Shown one piece after another: positions 17,302 to 28,300 of a stretch of DNA of 35,948 bases; position 1 is the first letter of the stretch, and each line of letters starts with the position of its first letter. The DNA lies in NCBI RefSeq assembly GCF_030698125.1, contig NZ_JAUYNV010000028.1, forward strand, positions 1-35,948, in the 5' to 3' direction. The stretch comes from Methyloversatilis sp. (GTDB lineage Bacteria; Pseudomonadota; Gammaproteobacteria; Burkholderiales; Rhodocyclaceae). The notes under the pieces are model-generated. The model worked only from the letters and a program-made list of their open reading frames with translations. It did no database searches and was not told where the DNA came from. The translations under genes were made by a program, and so were the position numbers.

Positions 17302-18510
17302 GTGAACACCTTACGACTTTCCCTGCTGTACGGCCTGCTGCAGGTCTTACTGACCGCCCCGGCGCAGGCCGCGCCGCCGTCCGCGCTGGCAGGCGCACTG
17401 GATGCAGCATGGCAACGCGCCGTCGTGGCCCGCGAGGTCACTGGCCAGGCGCGGGTTGCCAGCGCCAATCTCGCAGCGTCCGGCAGCCTTTGGGCCGCAC
17501 CGCCGTCGATCGAGCTGTCGCAGCGCGAAAACCGGCTGCTGCGCGACACCGGTCAACGGGAAACCGAGGTCGGTCTCGTGTGGCCGGTATGGCTGCCGGG
17601 CCAGCGCGATGCACGACGAAACTCGGCGCTGGCCGAGGTGGCGCTGGCCGATGTGTCCGCCCAGGTTGCGCGGCTGCGGCTGGCCGGCGAGCTGCGTGAT
17701 CTCGCCTGGCTGGGCGTGGCGCGACGGGCTGAAGTCGAGTTGGCCCGGACGCACGTCGCACGGCTGGACGCACTGTCGGCCGACGTTGACCGGCGCGTGC
17801 AGGCGGGCGAACTGGCGCGCACCGACGCACTGGCTGCGCAGGCTGACGCGGTCTCCGCCGGCACCTCGCTGCGCGAGGCGCTGCAGGCGCTGGCTGCGGC
17901 CGAATCGCGCTGGACACTGCTGACCGGAATGCCCTGGCCGCACTCCCCGGATGAATCACCCGGCAGCGGCATCGAGCCGGACCCGCATCCCGAACTGGTT
18001 CAGGCACAGTCCGCGCTCGAACTGGTCAGCCGACGGCTCGAGTCGGTCAATCTGACCCGTCGTGACGCGCCCGAAGTAACGCTGTGCTACCGCCATGATG
18101 AACCGGGCAGCGGCCTCACTTCGGCCGACAGCATCGGCGTGAAACTGCGCATTCCGCTCGACACCGACGATCGAAATCTCGCGCGCGACGCGGCTGCGGT
18201 CGCCGACCTCGAACGGGCCCGTATCCATCTGGAGCGCACGCGCGACCGCATCACGGCCGAGCAGGCGCTGGCTGAACACGTGCTGCGGACGACCGAAGCC
18301 ACGCTTGCCGAAGAAACGACCCGCGCCGCGCTGCTGGCCGAACGCGCCGCACTGCTGGACAAGGCCTTCCGCGCCGGTGAAGGCGACCTGCCGGAACTGC
18401 TCCGGGTACGCAGCGCGGCGACCCGTGCGCAGCTCGACGTTGCGCGCCAGCAGGCAGCGCTCGGACTGGCGCGCGCCCGCGTCAATCAATCCCTCGGACT
18501 TCTGCCATGA
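17302..18510 (+). CDS. Outer-membrane factor (TolC/CzcC family), RND cluster 1
   Basis: The 402-residue protein forms the outer-membrane duct of the efflux complex. It has a signal peptide (LLTAPAQA), then two repeats of the OEP type with long amphipathic coiled coils (about 95-200 and 285-395) and the CzcC-like N-terminal SLWAAPPSIELSQRE strand. The start is a GTG at 17302 with a poor ribosome site. Its stop overlaps the next gene's start by 4 bp (ATGA). Confidence 0.9.
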   Translation: MNTLRLSLLYGLLQVLLTAPAQAAPPSALAGALDAAWQRAVVAREVTGQARVASANLAASGSLWAAPPSIELSQRENRLLRDTGQRETEVGLVWPVWLPGQRDARRNSALAEVALADVSAQVARLRLAGELRDLAWLGVARRAEVELARTHVARLDALSADVDRRVQAGELARTDALAAQADAVSAGTSLREALQALAAAESRWTLLTGMPWPHSPDESPGSGIEPDPHPELVQAQSALELVSRRLESVNLTRRDAPEVTLCYRHDEPGSGLTSADSIGVKLRIPLDTDDRNLARDAAAVADLERARIHLERTRDRITAEQALAEHVLRTTEATLAEETTRAALLAERAALLDKAFRAGEGDLPELLRVRSAATRAQLDVARQQAALGLARARVNQSLGLLP

Positions 18511-19127
18511 ACGCGAACATTCCTGCCGAACCTCGTCCGCGCAAGCGATCCGCCTTCCTGCCCGCGCTGCTGGTGCAACTGGCGGTGGTGATCAGCCCGC
18601 CTGCCTTTGCCGCTCCCGGCGCTCACGGCCCCGATGGCGAGCATCTCGACACGCCTGCTGCGGCCAGCGAGGCCGGCGCTGCGCCGGGCACCGAAGCCCA
18701 TTCCGAACAATTTGAACTGGTGGCAAGGCTGCTGCGCGGAGAACTGTCGATCCTGATCGACCGCTATGACAGCAACGAACCGGTGCTCGATGCCAGCGTG
18801 GAGGTCGAATCCGGCGGCTTGCGCGCGACCGCCACACTGCATGCCGATCAGGGCGACTATTCGGTCACTGACGAGAAATTGCTGGCCGCACTCGCCAGAC
18901 CGGGCGAGCACGCACTGCTGTTCACCATCGTGACGCCGCAGGACAGCGATCTGCTCGACGCCACATTGCGCGTGGCCGACGCAGCGAGCGCGGATGCCAC
19001 GCACGATGCACACGAACACGGCCCGGGCAGGCTGTCCCTGCTGTGGTGGGCCCTCGGCGCGGCCGGTGCGCTGGCGGTTGGCGCGCTGCTGCTGCGCAGC
19101 CGGTCGAGCAAGGGGAGCCTGCAATGA
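18507..19127 (+). CDS. Membrane-anchored periplasmic accessory protein, RND cluster 1
   Basis: The 206-residue product has an N-terminal signal (about 15-36), a periplasmic region and one C-terminal helix (about 180-198, LWWALGAAGALAVGALLL) with a basic cytoplasmic end. Just after the signal it carries [13 protein letters not shown] (36-48), repeated almost exactly in the downstream fusion protein. A second His/Asp cluster (DATHDAHEHG) precedes the helix. It overlaps both neighbours by 4 bp, so it is part of the operon. I infer a metal-handling or assembly role; no family name is recognised. Confidence 0.8.
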   Translation: MNANIPAEPRPRKRSAFLPALLVQLAVVISPPAFAAPGAHGPDGEHLDTPAAASEAGAAPGTEAHSEQFELVARLLRGELSILIDRYDSNEPVLDASVEVESGGLRATATLHADQGDYSVTDEKLLAALARPGEHALLFTIVTPQDSDLLDATLRVADAASADATHDAHEHGPGRLSLLWWALGAAGALAVGALLLRSRSSKGSLQ

Positions 19128-20245
19128 AGCGCCTGACGACACTCGGCTTCGCCTGGGCGCTCGGCGCGCTATCCACCCTGTCGTTCGCTGCACCGGGCGC
19201 GCACGGACCGGACGGCGAACATCTCGACCAGCCCCCAGCCGCGGCAATCAGCCAGCTCGCCCGGCTGCCCGATGGCAGCGTGAACGTGCCCAAGCAGGCG
19301 CAGCGGCGCATGGCCATCCGCACCCGCATCGCGCCGCAGACCGAAGCCGCCCGCACGGTCGAACTTCCCGGTCGGGTGGTCATCGATCCCAATGCCGGCG
19401 GACGCATCCAGCCCCTTTACGGTGGCCGGATCGAAGCCGGTCCGAAAGGCTTGCCCATCGTCGGCCAGACGGTGAAGAAAGGCGACACCCTGGCCTGGGT
19501 GCGCCATCAGACCGACCCGTTCGCGCTGGCCAATCAGCGCGCGCAGGGCGCCGAACTGCGAACCGCCCTCACGCTGGCGGAACAGCGGGTGGTCCGGCTC
19601 GAGGGGCTGGAAGGATCGGTCCCGCGCAAGGACATCGACGCCGCTCGGGCCGAACTGGCCGGACTGCGCGAACGCGAAGCCGGCGTCGCTGCCAGCCTCG
19701 GCGCGCGCGAGGCGCTGATCTCACCGGTGAGCGGGGTGGTCGCGCGCGCCGACGTGGTGTCGGGGCAGGTCGTGGGCGCGCGCGAAACACTGTTCGAAAT
19801 CATCGACCCCCGCCGCCTGCTGATCGAAGCCACCGTTCCGGACAGCGCTTTGGCCAGCCGCATCGGGTCGGCCACGCTGAAACATCCGCCCGGCGTGCAT
19901 CTCGAACTGCTCGGTGCGTCCGGCAGCCTGCGCGACGGCGTGCTGCCGGTCATGTTCCGCAGCCGGGCCGGCAGCACAGCACCGCCGCTGGCTGTCGGCC
20001 AGCCGGTATCGGTCATCGCGCAACTGACCGATCGCCTGTCGGGCATCGTGCTGCCGGCGCAGGCGATCACGCGCAATACGGCCAACGAACCGGTGGTGTG
20101 GATCAAGTCGGGCGCCGAGCGCTTCATCGCCCAACCGGTCCGGTTCCAGGCGCTCGATGCGGAGACCATCGTCGTGACGAGCGGTCTGGCGGCCGACAAC
20201 CGCGTAGTGGTGCAGGGCGCACCGCTGATCGCACAGATTCGCTGA
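19124..20245 (+). CDS. Periplasmic membrane-fusion protein (CzcB/CusB-like), RND cluster 1
   Basis: The 373-residue adaptor links the RND pump to the outer-membrane duct. The ATG at 19124 has a GGGGAG ribosome site and overlaps the upstream stop. After the signal peptide comes [13 protein letters not shown] (23-35). Then follow a barrel-sandwich/lipoyl half-motif ([21 protein letters not shown]), a short helical hairpin (about 125-190), the second lipoyl half ([21 protein letters not shown]) and beta-barrel and membrane-proximal domains. A 13-bp gap precedes the pump gene. Confidence 0.92.
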   Translation: MKRLTTLGFAWALGALSTLSFAAPGAHGPDGEHLDQPPAAAISQLARLPDGSVNVPKQAQRRMAIRTRIAPQTEAARTVELPGRVVIDPNAGGRIQPLYGGRIEAGPKGLPIVGQTVKKGDTLAWVRHQTDPFALANQRAQGAELRTALTLAEQRVVRLEGLEGSVPRKDIDAARAELAGLREREAGVAASLGAREALISPVSGVVARADVVSGQVVGARETLFEIIDPRRLLIEATVPDSALASRIGSATLKHPPGVHLELLGASGSLRDGVLPVMFRSRAGSTAPPLAVGQPVSVIAQLTDRLSGIVLPAQAITRNTANEPVVWIKSGAERFIAQPVRFQALDAETIVVTSGLAADNRVVVQGAPLIAQIR

Positions 20246-20258
20246 CCGGAGACATCGC

Positions 20259-23200
20259 ATGTTCAACTGGATCGTCCGGAACAGCCTGTCCAATCGCCTG
20301 CTGGTGCTCGCGGTGTCGGCCATGCTGATGGTGTACGGTGCGCTGACGGCGTGGCGCACGCCGGTCGACGTGTTTCCAGACCTGAACAAGCCGCTGGTCA
20401 CCGTGCTGACCGAAGCGGGCGGCATGGCGCCGGAAGAGGTCGAGCAGCTGGTGACCTTTCCGCTCGAGACCGCGCTCAACGGCATGCCGGGGGTGAGCCG
20501 TGTGCGCTCGACCTCGGGCGTCGGACTGTCGCTGGTCTATGCCGAATTCGACTGGGGCACCGACATCTATCGCAACCGGCAACTGGTGGCCGAGCGGCTG
20601 GCGCTGGTGCGCACGCAACTGCCCGAAGGGGTGGCACCCGTCATGGGGCCGGTATCGTCGATCATGGGCGAAATCATGCTCATTGCGCTGCCGATCAATC
20701 CGGACGGACCGGGCACAGCGGCGTCGATGGAGGCCCGTGAATACGCCGACTTCGTGCTGCGCCCGCGCCTGCTGTCGATCGCCGGCATCTCGCAGGTGAT
20801 TCCGATCGGTGGCGAGGTCCGCCAGTTGCGGGTCGAGCCCGATACGGCGCGCATGGCGCAGTTCGGCGTGTCGCTGACGCAGATCGAGCAGGCGCTGCGC
20901 GGCTTCGCGCAGAACGCCGGAGGTGGCTTCATCGACCGCAACAGCCGTGAATACCTGATCCGCCATGTCGGGCGCACCCACCGCATCGAAGATCTGAACG
21001 GGCTGGCGGTGGCCTGGAAGGACGGTCGGCCGGTGCGGCTGGAACAGGTGGCCAGTGCCGGCTTTGCACCCGCCCTCAAGCGCGGGGATGCCGGTTACAA
21101 CGGCGCACCGGCCGTCATCATCAGCGTGCAGAAGCAACCGACCGCCGACACCCTTCGCCTGACGCGCGACGTGGAAGCGGCGCTGGGCGAACTCAGACAG
21201 GGCCTGCCCCCGGCGCTGGGTGAACCCAGGGTGCTGTTCCGCCAGGCCGACTTCATCAAGGCTTCGGTCGGCAATGTGGTTGAAGCGCTGCGTGACGGCA
21301 CCATCATGGTCGGCATCGTGCTGTTCGCCTTCCTGCTGTCGGCGCGCACGACGCTGATTTCGCTGATCGCGATTCCGCTGTCGCTGGCGGTGACCGCACT
21401 GGTGTTCAGCCTGCTCGGCCAGTCGATCAACGTGATGACGCTGGGCGGACTGGCGATCGCCATCGGCGAGCTGGTCGACGACGCGGTGGTCGATGTCGAG
21501 AACATCCTGCGCCGGCTGCGCCAGAACCGCACCCTTGCGCAGCCGCTGCCGGTGCTCGAAGTCGTGCGTCGCGCCAGCGTCGAGGTGCGCACCGGCATCG
21601 TGTACGCCACCGTGATCATGGTGCTGGTGTTCGTGCCGCTGTTCGCGCTGCCGGGCATCGAAGGGCGGCTGTTCTCGCCGCTGGGTGTGGCCTACATTGC
21701 ATCGATCCTGGCGTCCATGCTGGTGTCGATGACGGTGACGCCCGCGTTGTGCAGCCTGCTGCTGCCGAACATGAAACAGCTCGACCGCGCAGACAGCCCG
21801 CTGGTGCGCTGGCTCAAGCGCGGCGACGCACGTCTTCTGAACGCCTCGTTTCCCCGTGCGCGCGCACTCATCACGGTCGCGGCGTTCACGGTGATTGCAA
21901 CGGCCGCCACGGTGCCCTTCTTTCCGCGCGTCTTCCTGCCGGCTTTCAATGAAGGTTCGCTGGTGTTGTCGCTGATGTTTTCGCCCGGCACCTCGCTGGC
22001 CGAATCGAGCCGCATGGGTGCGCTGGCCGAAACGCTGATCCACGACATACCGGACGTGCGTCAGGTCGGCCGGCGCACCGGGCGGGCGGAACTGGACGAG
22101 CATGCGGAGGGCGTGCATTCGGCCGAGATCGACATCGACCTGTCGCGCGGACGCGATCGCGAGGCGGTGATGGCCGATATCCGGCGCGCGCTGTCCGTAC
22201 TGCCGGCATCGGTGGCGATCGGGCAGCCGATCTCGCACCGGCTGGACCACCTGCTGTCCGGCGTGCGGGCGCAGATCGTGCTGAAGATCTACGGTGAAGA
22301 TACCGACACGCTGCGCGGACAGGCCGAACAGCTGCGTGCACGATTGGCGGGCATCCCGGGTCTGGTGGATCTGACGGTGGAAAAGCAGGTGCTGATACCG
22401 CAGATCACGGTGCGCATCGATCACCAGAAAGCGGCTCAGGCCGGCCTGTCACCGGGCGAGGCGATCCGTGCGCTGCAGGCGCTGACCGATGGCGCACACG
22501 ACGGCGCGCTCATTGTCGATGGCATCCGTCGCTATCGCCTGGTGCTGCGACTTCCGGACAACGCGCGCGGACCGGTCGATCTGGCCCGCACCCTCATCGA
22601 CACGCCGGCCGGACGACTGCCGGTATCGGCCATTGCCAGCGTGGAGGAAACGGATGGACCGAACCAGATCGGACGCGAGAACGGGCAACGGCGCATCGTC
22701 GTGTATGCCAATACCGATGGCACCGACATGGCCCATGTGATCGAGGACATCCGGCGCATCATCGATGCGGCGCCACTGCCGACCGGGACCTTCATCAGCC
22801 TTGAAGGCCAGTTCCAGGCGCAGGAAGAGGCCACGCTGCTGATCGCCGGACTGTCGCTGGTGTCGCTGGCCATGATTTTCCTGGTGCTGTACACGCGTTA
22901 CCGGTCGGCGGTGCTGGCCGGCATCATCATGGCCAACATTCCGCTGGCCCTGATCGGCAGCGTGCTCGCCATGTGGATCGCGGGCGTCAGCCTGTCGGTG
23001 GCATCCATGGTCGGCTTCATCACGCTGGCCGGCATTGCGACCCGTAACGGCATATTGAAGGTAAGCCACTACATCCACCTGTGCCAGTTCGAAGGCGAGC
23101 GCTTCGGGCAGGCGATGATCGTGCGCGGCTCGCTGGAACGGCTCACCCCGGTGCTGATGACGGCGCTGGTCGCCGCGTTCGCGCTGACGCCGCTTCTGCT

Positions 23201-23399
23201 GGCCGCCGAGGCGCCGGGCAAGGAAATCCTGCATCCGGTGGCGGTGGTCATTTTCGGTGGCCTGGTCAGCGCCACCGTGCTGGACACCTTGCTTACACCG
23301 GTGCTGTTCTGGTGTTTCGGGGGGCCGGCCTTGCAGCGGCTGCTGGAACACGACCGCGCGTCCGGGGACGTACCGGCACCCGCCACCGGAGCGACCTGA
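20259..23399 (+). CDS. HME-type RND metal-efflux pump (CzcA/CusA family), cluster 1
   Basis: The 1046-residue proton-driven inner-membrane pump has 12 predicted helices, with two large periplasmic loops and typical HME motifs ([28 protein letters not shown], the [23 protein letters not shown] segment). Helix 4 carries [15 protein letters not shown], with D407 and E414 matching two of the three CzcA carboxylates; the first (Asp of DFG in CzcA) is Ala. The substrate is therefore probably not the classical Czc set, but this cannot be settled from sequence reading. RBS GGAG at -9. Confidence 0.95.
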   Translation: MFNWIVRNSLSNRLLVLAVSAMLMVYGALTAWRTPVDVFPDLNKPLVTVLTEAGGMAPEEVEQLVTFPLETALNGMPGVSRVRSTSGVGLSLVYAEFDWGTDIYRNRQLVAERLALVRTQLPEGVAPVMGPVSSIMGEIMLIALPINPDGPGTAASMEAREYADFVLRPRLLSIAGISQVIPIGGEVRQLRVEPDTARMAQFGVSLTQIEQALRGFAQNAGGGFIDRNSREYLIRHVGRTHRIEDLNGLAVAWKDGRPVRLEQVASAGFAPALKRGDAGYNGAPAVIISVQKQPTADTLRLTRDVEAALGELRQGLPPALGEPRVLFRQADFIKASVGNVVEALRDGTIMVGIVLFAFLLSARTTLISLIAIPLSLAVTALVFSLLGQSINVMTLGGLAIAIGELVDDAVVDVENILRRLRQNRTLAQPLPVLEVVRRASVEVRTGIVYATVIMVLVFVPLFALPGIEGRLFSPLGVAYIASILASMLVSMTVTPALCSLLLPNMKQLDRADSPLVRWLKRGDARLLNASFPRARALITVAAFTVIATAATVPFFPRVFLPAFNEGSLVLSLMFSPGTSLAESSRMGALAETLIHDIPDVRQVGRRTGRAELDEHAEGVHSAEIDIDLSRGRDREAVMADIRRALSVLPASVAIGQPISHRLDHLLSGVRAQIVLKIYGEDTDTLRGQAEQLRARLAGIPGLVDLTVEKQVLIPQITVRIDHQKAAQAGLSPGEAIRALQALTDGAHDGALIVDGIRRYRLVLRLPDNARGPVDLARTLIDTPAGRLPVSAIASVEETDGPNQIGRENGQRRIVVYANTDGTDMAHVIEDIRRIIDAAPLPTGTFISLEGQFQAQEEATLLIAGLSLVSLAMIFLVLYTRYRSAVLAGIIMANIPLALIGSVLAMWIAGVSLSVASMVGFITLAGIATRNGILKVSHYIHLCQFEGERFGQAMIVRGSLERLTPVLMTALVAAFALTPLLLAAEAPGKEILHPVAVVIFGGLVSATVLDTLLTPVLFWCFGGPALQRLLEHDRASGDVPAPATGAT

Positions 23400-23470
23400 C
23401 GCATTTCGATGCAGGCCCCGCTTCGGGGCCTGCCGATCGATTGCGACCCCCACCTGATGGAGACCGTGCA

Positions 23471-23851
23471 ATGAGAAAGACCTTCCTGATCACCGTACTC
23501 GCCGTGGCTGCCGCAGCGACCCCGCAATTCGTGTCCGCACATGGCGAAGCAAAACCGCGCCATGGCGGCGTCGTGCAGAACGTGAACGATCTGAGTTTCG
23601 AACTGGTCGCAGACGCTGCCGGCGCAACGATTCACGTCGACGACCATGGCAGTGCCCTGGCCAGCAGCGGCATGAGCGGCAAGCTGACGGTACTCGACGG
23701 CAAGACGAAATCCGAAGCGGTGCTCAAACCCGCCGGCGGCAACCGGTTGTTCGCCGAGGGCGCCAGGCTGGCGCCCGGCGCGAAGGCGGTCGCCACGATC
23801 ACGGACGCGGCGGGAAAAACGATGACGGTGCGTTTCAGCATCCGGCAGTGA
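23471..23851 (+). CDS. Small exported protein of RND cluster 1, unknown
   Basis: The 126-residue product starts at the ATG at 23471 with a GGAG ribosome site, has a signal peptide ending VSA and a mature start HGEAKPRHGGVVQ. The rest alternates short strands (FELVADAAGATIHVDDHGS, GKLTVLDGKTK, VATITDAAGKTMTVRFSI), suggesting a small beta-sandwich. N-terminal and central His residues could bind metal. A periplasmic metal chaperone is plausible from context, comparable in role to CusF but not similar in sequence. It overlaps the next gene by 4 bp. Confidence 0.8.
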   Translation: MRKTFLITVLAVAAAATPQFVSAHGEAKPRHGGVVQNVNDLSFELVADAAGATIHVDDHGSALASSGMSGKLTVLDGKTKSEAVLKPAGGNRLFAEGARLAPGAKAVATITDAAGKTMTVRFSIRQ

Positions 23852-24918
23852 AAGGCGCTCCACATGGCATGGTTGCCTCGCCGGCGCTGCGCGGCGGGGC
23901 GCTCGCCTTGCTGGCGGCGCTGCTGTTCGGCCTCAGCACGCCGCTGATCAGCCTGCTTGGGCGCGATATCAGTCCGCTGATCACGGCCGCGCTGCTCTAT
24001 GTCGGCGCCGCAGCGGCCGGGTTGTCCCTGATCCAGCCAGTGACGCGCGAAGCCCGCGTGCGCCGCCGCGACATGCCGGTCCTGCTGGGCATGGCAGCGT
24101 GTGGAGCCGTCATCGCGCCGGTCGCCCTTGCATGGGGGCTGCAGCATGCCAGCGCCGCCGGCGCATCCTTGCTGCTCACGCTGGAAGCGCTGGTCACCGC
24201 GCTGCTTGCCCGTCTTCTTTACCGCGAGGACATGGGCCGGAAAGTCTGGCTGGCGATGCTGTTGATCACGGCTGGCGCGGCGGTGCTGATGACTGATCGG
24301 GCACACGCCGTCGGCGGCGAACTTTCAGGCCTGCTTGCCGTGCTGGTCGCCACGGTTGCCTGGGGTGCAGACAATACGCTGTCGCGCGCACTGGCCGACC
24401 GGGACCCTGGTCAGGTGGTCGTTTTCAAGGGGCTGATCGGTGCTGGCGCCACCGCCGCGCTGGCAGTGCTCATGGGTCACGCCGCGCCCACCGTGCTTGC
24501 CGCGTGCGGACTGATTGCGGTGGGCGCGACCGGGTATGGCTTCAGCCTGCGTTTCTATCTGCTGGCACAGCGCACTTTCGGTGCCGCCCGTACCGGATCG
24601 GTATTCGCCTTCGCACCGTTCATCGGCGCGCTCGGCGCGCTCGCGCTGGGCGAACGTGATCCCGGTATTGCGGGAATCGCTGCCGGCCTGCTGATGCTGG
24701 CCGGCGTGCTGCTTCACTTGTCGGAATCCCATGCCCATCGTCACCGGCATCCGGCCCTGATGCATGAACATGCGCACACCCATGACGACGGACACCACAT
24801 GCACCTGCATGACTCCGTGCCGTCAGGTCCGCACAGTCATCTGCACCCACACCCGCCCGTTACGCACACCCACGAACATCTGCCCGACGCACATCACCAA
24901 CACGATCACCGGCACTGA
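23848..24918 (+). CDS. EamA/DMT-family transporter with long His-rich C-terminal tail
   Basis: The 356-residue product has ten predicted helices in two EamA repeats (about 10-140 and 150-285) and a tail (about 290-356) dominated by His with Asp and Pro (HAHRHRHPALMHEHAHTHDDG, then further HxH repeats). The GTG at 23848 overlaps the previous stop; an ATG 7 codons later is the alternative. DMT transporters carry metabolites or drugs. A His-rich tail after the last helix is unusual and resembles the metal-sensing loops of CDF or ZIP transporters, so a metal-linked role is inferred from tail and operon. Confidence 0.88.
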   Translation: MKGAPHGMVASPALRGGALALLAALLFGLSTPLISLLGRDISPLITAALLYVGAAAAGLSLIQPVTREARVRRRDMPVLLGMAACGAVIAPVALAWGLQHASAAGASLLLTLEALVTALLARLLYREDMGRKVWLAMLLITAGAAVLMTDRAHAVGGELSGLLAVLVATVAWGADNTLSRALADRDPGQVVVFKGLIGAGATAALAVLMGHAAPTVLAACGLIAVGATGYGFSLRFYLLAQRTFGAARTGSVFAFAPFIGALGALALGERDPGIAGIAAGLLMLAGVLLHLSESHAHRHRHPALMHEHAHTHDDGHHMHLHDSVPSGPHSHLHPHPPVTHTHEHLPDAHHQHDHRH

Positions 24919-24942
24919 CGGGCACCGCCGTGCCGGTGATCG
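24903..24942. terminator. Bidirectional hairpin at the convergent junction of the two RND clusters
   Basis: CGATCACCGGCAC (24903-24915) and GTGCCGGTGATCG (24930-24942) form a perfect 13-bp stem with a 14-nt loop. The left arm codes the last residues of the EamA protein and its TGA lies in the loop. U-runs are weak on either side. It is the only structure in the 42-bp gap between two convergent operons, so a shared terminator is likely. Confidence 0.6.
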
Positions 24943-24960
24943 CCTGTTTCAGCCTTTGCC

Positions 24961-25299
24961 TCAGCCCAGCGGTGAGCCCACCGTGGTCTTGTTGATGAAT
25001 ACCGCTCGATCGACCGGCACCACCCACACCAGCCCGTCACCGGTCTGGCCGGTGCAGGCCACGCTGACGATGCGGCGCACGATTTCATCGACCAGTTCTT
25101 CCTGCGCGATGATTTCGATGCGCACCTTGGCCGAGTAGTCGGTCAGTTCGTCCTTGATGCTGTGCGGAATGTGGTCGCTGGGCGAACCACAGCCTTCGAC
25201 CTTGCTGATCGTCATGCCCTGGAAGCCGGGCATTTCGCGCAGCACCGTGCGCAGCCGGGCCAGCTTGTTCGGGCGGATGACCGCTCTGATTTCCTTCAT
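24961..25299 (-). CDS. PII-like signalling protein of the heavy-metal-efflux group (PII-NG type)
   Basis: The 112-residue protein starts MKEIRAVIRPNKLARLRTVL, the PII fold opening, with a GGAGAG ribosome site 7 nt upstream of the ATG at 25299. It keeps VRIEIIAQEELVDEIV and the C-terminal GDGLVWVVPVDRAVFI. The T-loop differs: the RGxEY segment with the uridylylated Tyr is replaced by GCGSPSDHIPHSIKDELTDY. A PII group encoded beside CusA/CzcA-type pumps is known (PII-NG), and this gene, last in cluster 2 after the pump, fits it. Ligand and target are unknown. Confidence 0.88.
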   Translation of the reverse strand: MKEIRAVIRPNKLARLRTVLREMPGFQGMTISKVEGCGSPSDHIPHSIKDELTDYSAKVRIEIIAQEELVDEIVRRIVSVACTGQTGDGLVWVVPVDRAVFINKTTVGSPLG

Positions 25300-25315
25300 T
25301 TCGACTCTCCTCGGA

Positions 25316-28300
25316 TCAAGCCTCGTAGGGCTTGTCGTCAAACCAGGTGTAGAGGGCGGGCACCACGACGAGGGTCAGCAGCGTGCAGGTGATCAGGCCG
25401 CCGATCACGACGATGGCGAGCGGCCGCTGCACTTCCGACCCCGGTCCGGTAGCGAACAGGAAAGGCACCAGACCCAATGTCGCCACGGTGGCGGTCATCA
25501 TTACCGGCCGGAAACGCATCTTTGCGCCATGCACGACCGCCTGCATCAGCTCCATGCCTTCGTTGCGCAGGTTGCGGATGTAGGACACCAGTACCACGCC
25601 ATTGAGCACCGCGATACCCCACAGCGCGATAAAGCCGACCGACGCGGGCACCGACAGGTATTCGCCGCTGATGAACAGCCCGATCACACCGCCGATCGAC
25701 GCGAACGGCAGCACCGTGATGATCAGGGTGGCGAACCTGACCGACCCGAACAGCAGGAACAGCAGGAAGAAGATCGCCGCCACCGTGATCGGCACGATGA
25801 TGGACAGGTGACCCAGCGCGCGCTCCATGTTCTGGAACTGGCCGCCCCACTCGAAGTAATAGCCTTCGGGCAGTTCGACCTCGGCACCGACCTTCTGTTG
25901 CAGCTCGGCCACGAAACCGCCGAGGTCGCGGTTGGCCACATTGATGCCGATCACGATGCGGCGCTTGCCGGTTTCGCGCGAAATCTGCGCCGGTCCGTCG
26001 CGCACGTCGATGCTCGCCAGGCTGGACAGCGGCAGCTGCGCGCCGTCCGGCGTCGTGATCAGCATGTTGCTGATGGCTTCGATGTTGTCGCGGAAGCGCT
26101 CGGGCAGACGCACCACCGCGGCAAAGCGCCGCTCGCCCTCGAACACGTCGGTGACGTGGCGACCGCCGATGGCCGCTTCGATCAGGTCGTTGATGTCCGC
26201 CACATTGAGGCCGTGGCGGGCAATCGTGCGGCGGTCGATTTCGATCGTCAGATACTGCTGGCCGGTCACCCGCTCGATCTTGATTTCCGACGCGCCCGGC
26301 ACGGTACGCGCCACGCGCGCGATTTCGGCTCCTTTATCGCGCAGCGTGTCGAGGTCGTAGCCGAAAATCTTCACCGCCACGTCGGCCCGCACACCGGTCA
26401 CCATTTCATCGACGCGGTCGGAAATCGGCTGCGCAATGATGATATTGACACCGGGCAGCGCGGCCAGCTTTTCACGCATGGCGTCCTGGATGGTTTCCTG
26501 CGTCCAGCCTTCCGGCCACTCGTCGCGCGGCTTGAGCGACACGATGGGCGTCGACTCGTTCTGCGACTGCGGATCGGCCGGCGATTCGCCACGACCCACG
26601 CCGGACACCGCTGACTTCACGCCCGGCACTTCCATCACCAGGCGCATCGCCTCGCGCTCCATCTTCAGCGATTCTTCGAGCGAAATATTGGGCACGCGGT
26701 CCATCGCCGGCACGACCGAACCTTCCTTCATTTCCGGAATGAAGGCGGTGCCCAGGAAGGGCAGCATCGCGACAGCGCCGACGAAAGCCAGCACCGCCAG
26801 CGACACCGTCTTCCTGCTGTTGGCCACCGCCCACGACAGCATCGGGAGGTAGGGCTTCTTCAGCGTCCTGATCAACCAGGTGTCGTGGTCGGCACCGCCC
26901 TTGAGCAGATAGCTCGACAGCACCGGCGTCAGCGTCAGCGACAGCACCAGCGAAACGAACAGCGCGATGGCAATGGTGTAGGCGAGCGGCGCGAACATCT
27001 TGCCTTCCATGCCCTGCAGCGTCATCAGCGGCAGGAACACCAGAATGATGATGCCGATACCGAAGATGACCGGCGTGGCCACCTCCATCACCGCGGACAG
27101 GATGACGCGGATGCGGCTTTCGCCTTCTTCCTTGGCGTGGCCGAGACGCTCGAAGGCGTTCTCGACCACCACGACCGAGCCGTCCACCATCAGTCCGATC
27201 GCGATCGCGAGCCCCCCCAGCGACATCAGGTTGGCCGACAGCCCGACCTGGTTCATCACGATGAAGGTGACCAGCGGCGTGATCACCAATGTGGCGATCA
27301 CGATGATCGACGATCGCATATCGCCCAGGAACAGGTAGAGCACGATGACGACGAAGATGACGCCTTCGATCAGCACCTTGATGACGGTGGCGAGCGCGGC
27401 GTCGACCAGTTCGGATCGATCGTAATAGGGTTCGATCTTCAACCCGCCGGGCAGCATGTTCCTGTCGTTGATCTCGGCCACCTTCTTCTTGATGTCCGAC
27501 ACCACGGCCTTGGCGTTGCCGCCGGCCATCATCATGACGATGCCGCCAACCGCCTCGGTCGTGCCGTTCTTGACGACCGCGCCCACGCGCACCGCGTGGC
27601 CGAAGGCAACCTCGGCCACGTCGCGGATGTAGACCGGCGTGCCGCCGACCTCTTTCACCACGATGAGGCGGATGTCTTCGAGGTTCTGCACCAGACCGAC
27701 GCCGCGGATCAGGTACTGCTCGGCGTTCTGCGGCAGGATGCCGCCGCCGGCGTTGGCATTGTTGCGAGCCAGCGCCTCATACACGTCCTTCACCGTCAGG
27801 CCGTAATGGCGCAATCGATCAGGATTGACCAGTACCTTGTATTGCTTGACGTAGCCACCCTGCGAATTGATTTCCGCGACACCGGTGGTCGAGCGCAGCA
27901 GCGGCCGTACCACCCAGTCCTGCGCGGTACGCCGCTCGGTCAGTTCGGCCTGCGTCAGTTCGCGGTCGCCGTCGTCCGGCTTCACCAGCGTGTATTGGTA
28001 CACCTCGCCCAGACCGGTGGACACCGGACCGAGCACCGGCACGACACCCGCCGGCATGCGTTCGCGCACTTCGAGCAGGCGTTCCATCACCAGCTGGCGT
28101 GCGAAGTACAGATCGGTCTTATCGGTGAACACCAGCGTGATCAGCGACAGACCCGGCTTGTTCAGCGAGCGCATTTCTTCCAGGCCGGGCAGGCCGGTCA
28201 TGCCGATCTCGACCGGCACGGTGATGAAGCGCTCGACTTCTTCCGGCGAGCGCCCGGGCGCATCGGTGGCGATCTGCACCTGAACGTTGGTCACGTCGGG

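Noticed and set aside
20124..22424. 766-codon minus-strand frame
   Set aside because: Antisense to the cluster 1 pump and adaptor; rich in His, Arg and Gln with no recognisable domain.
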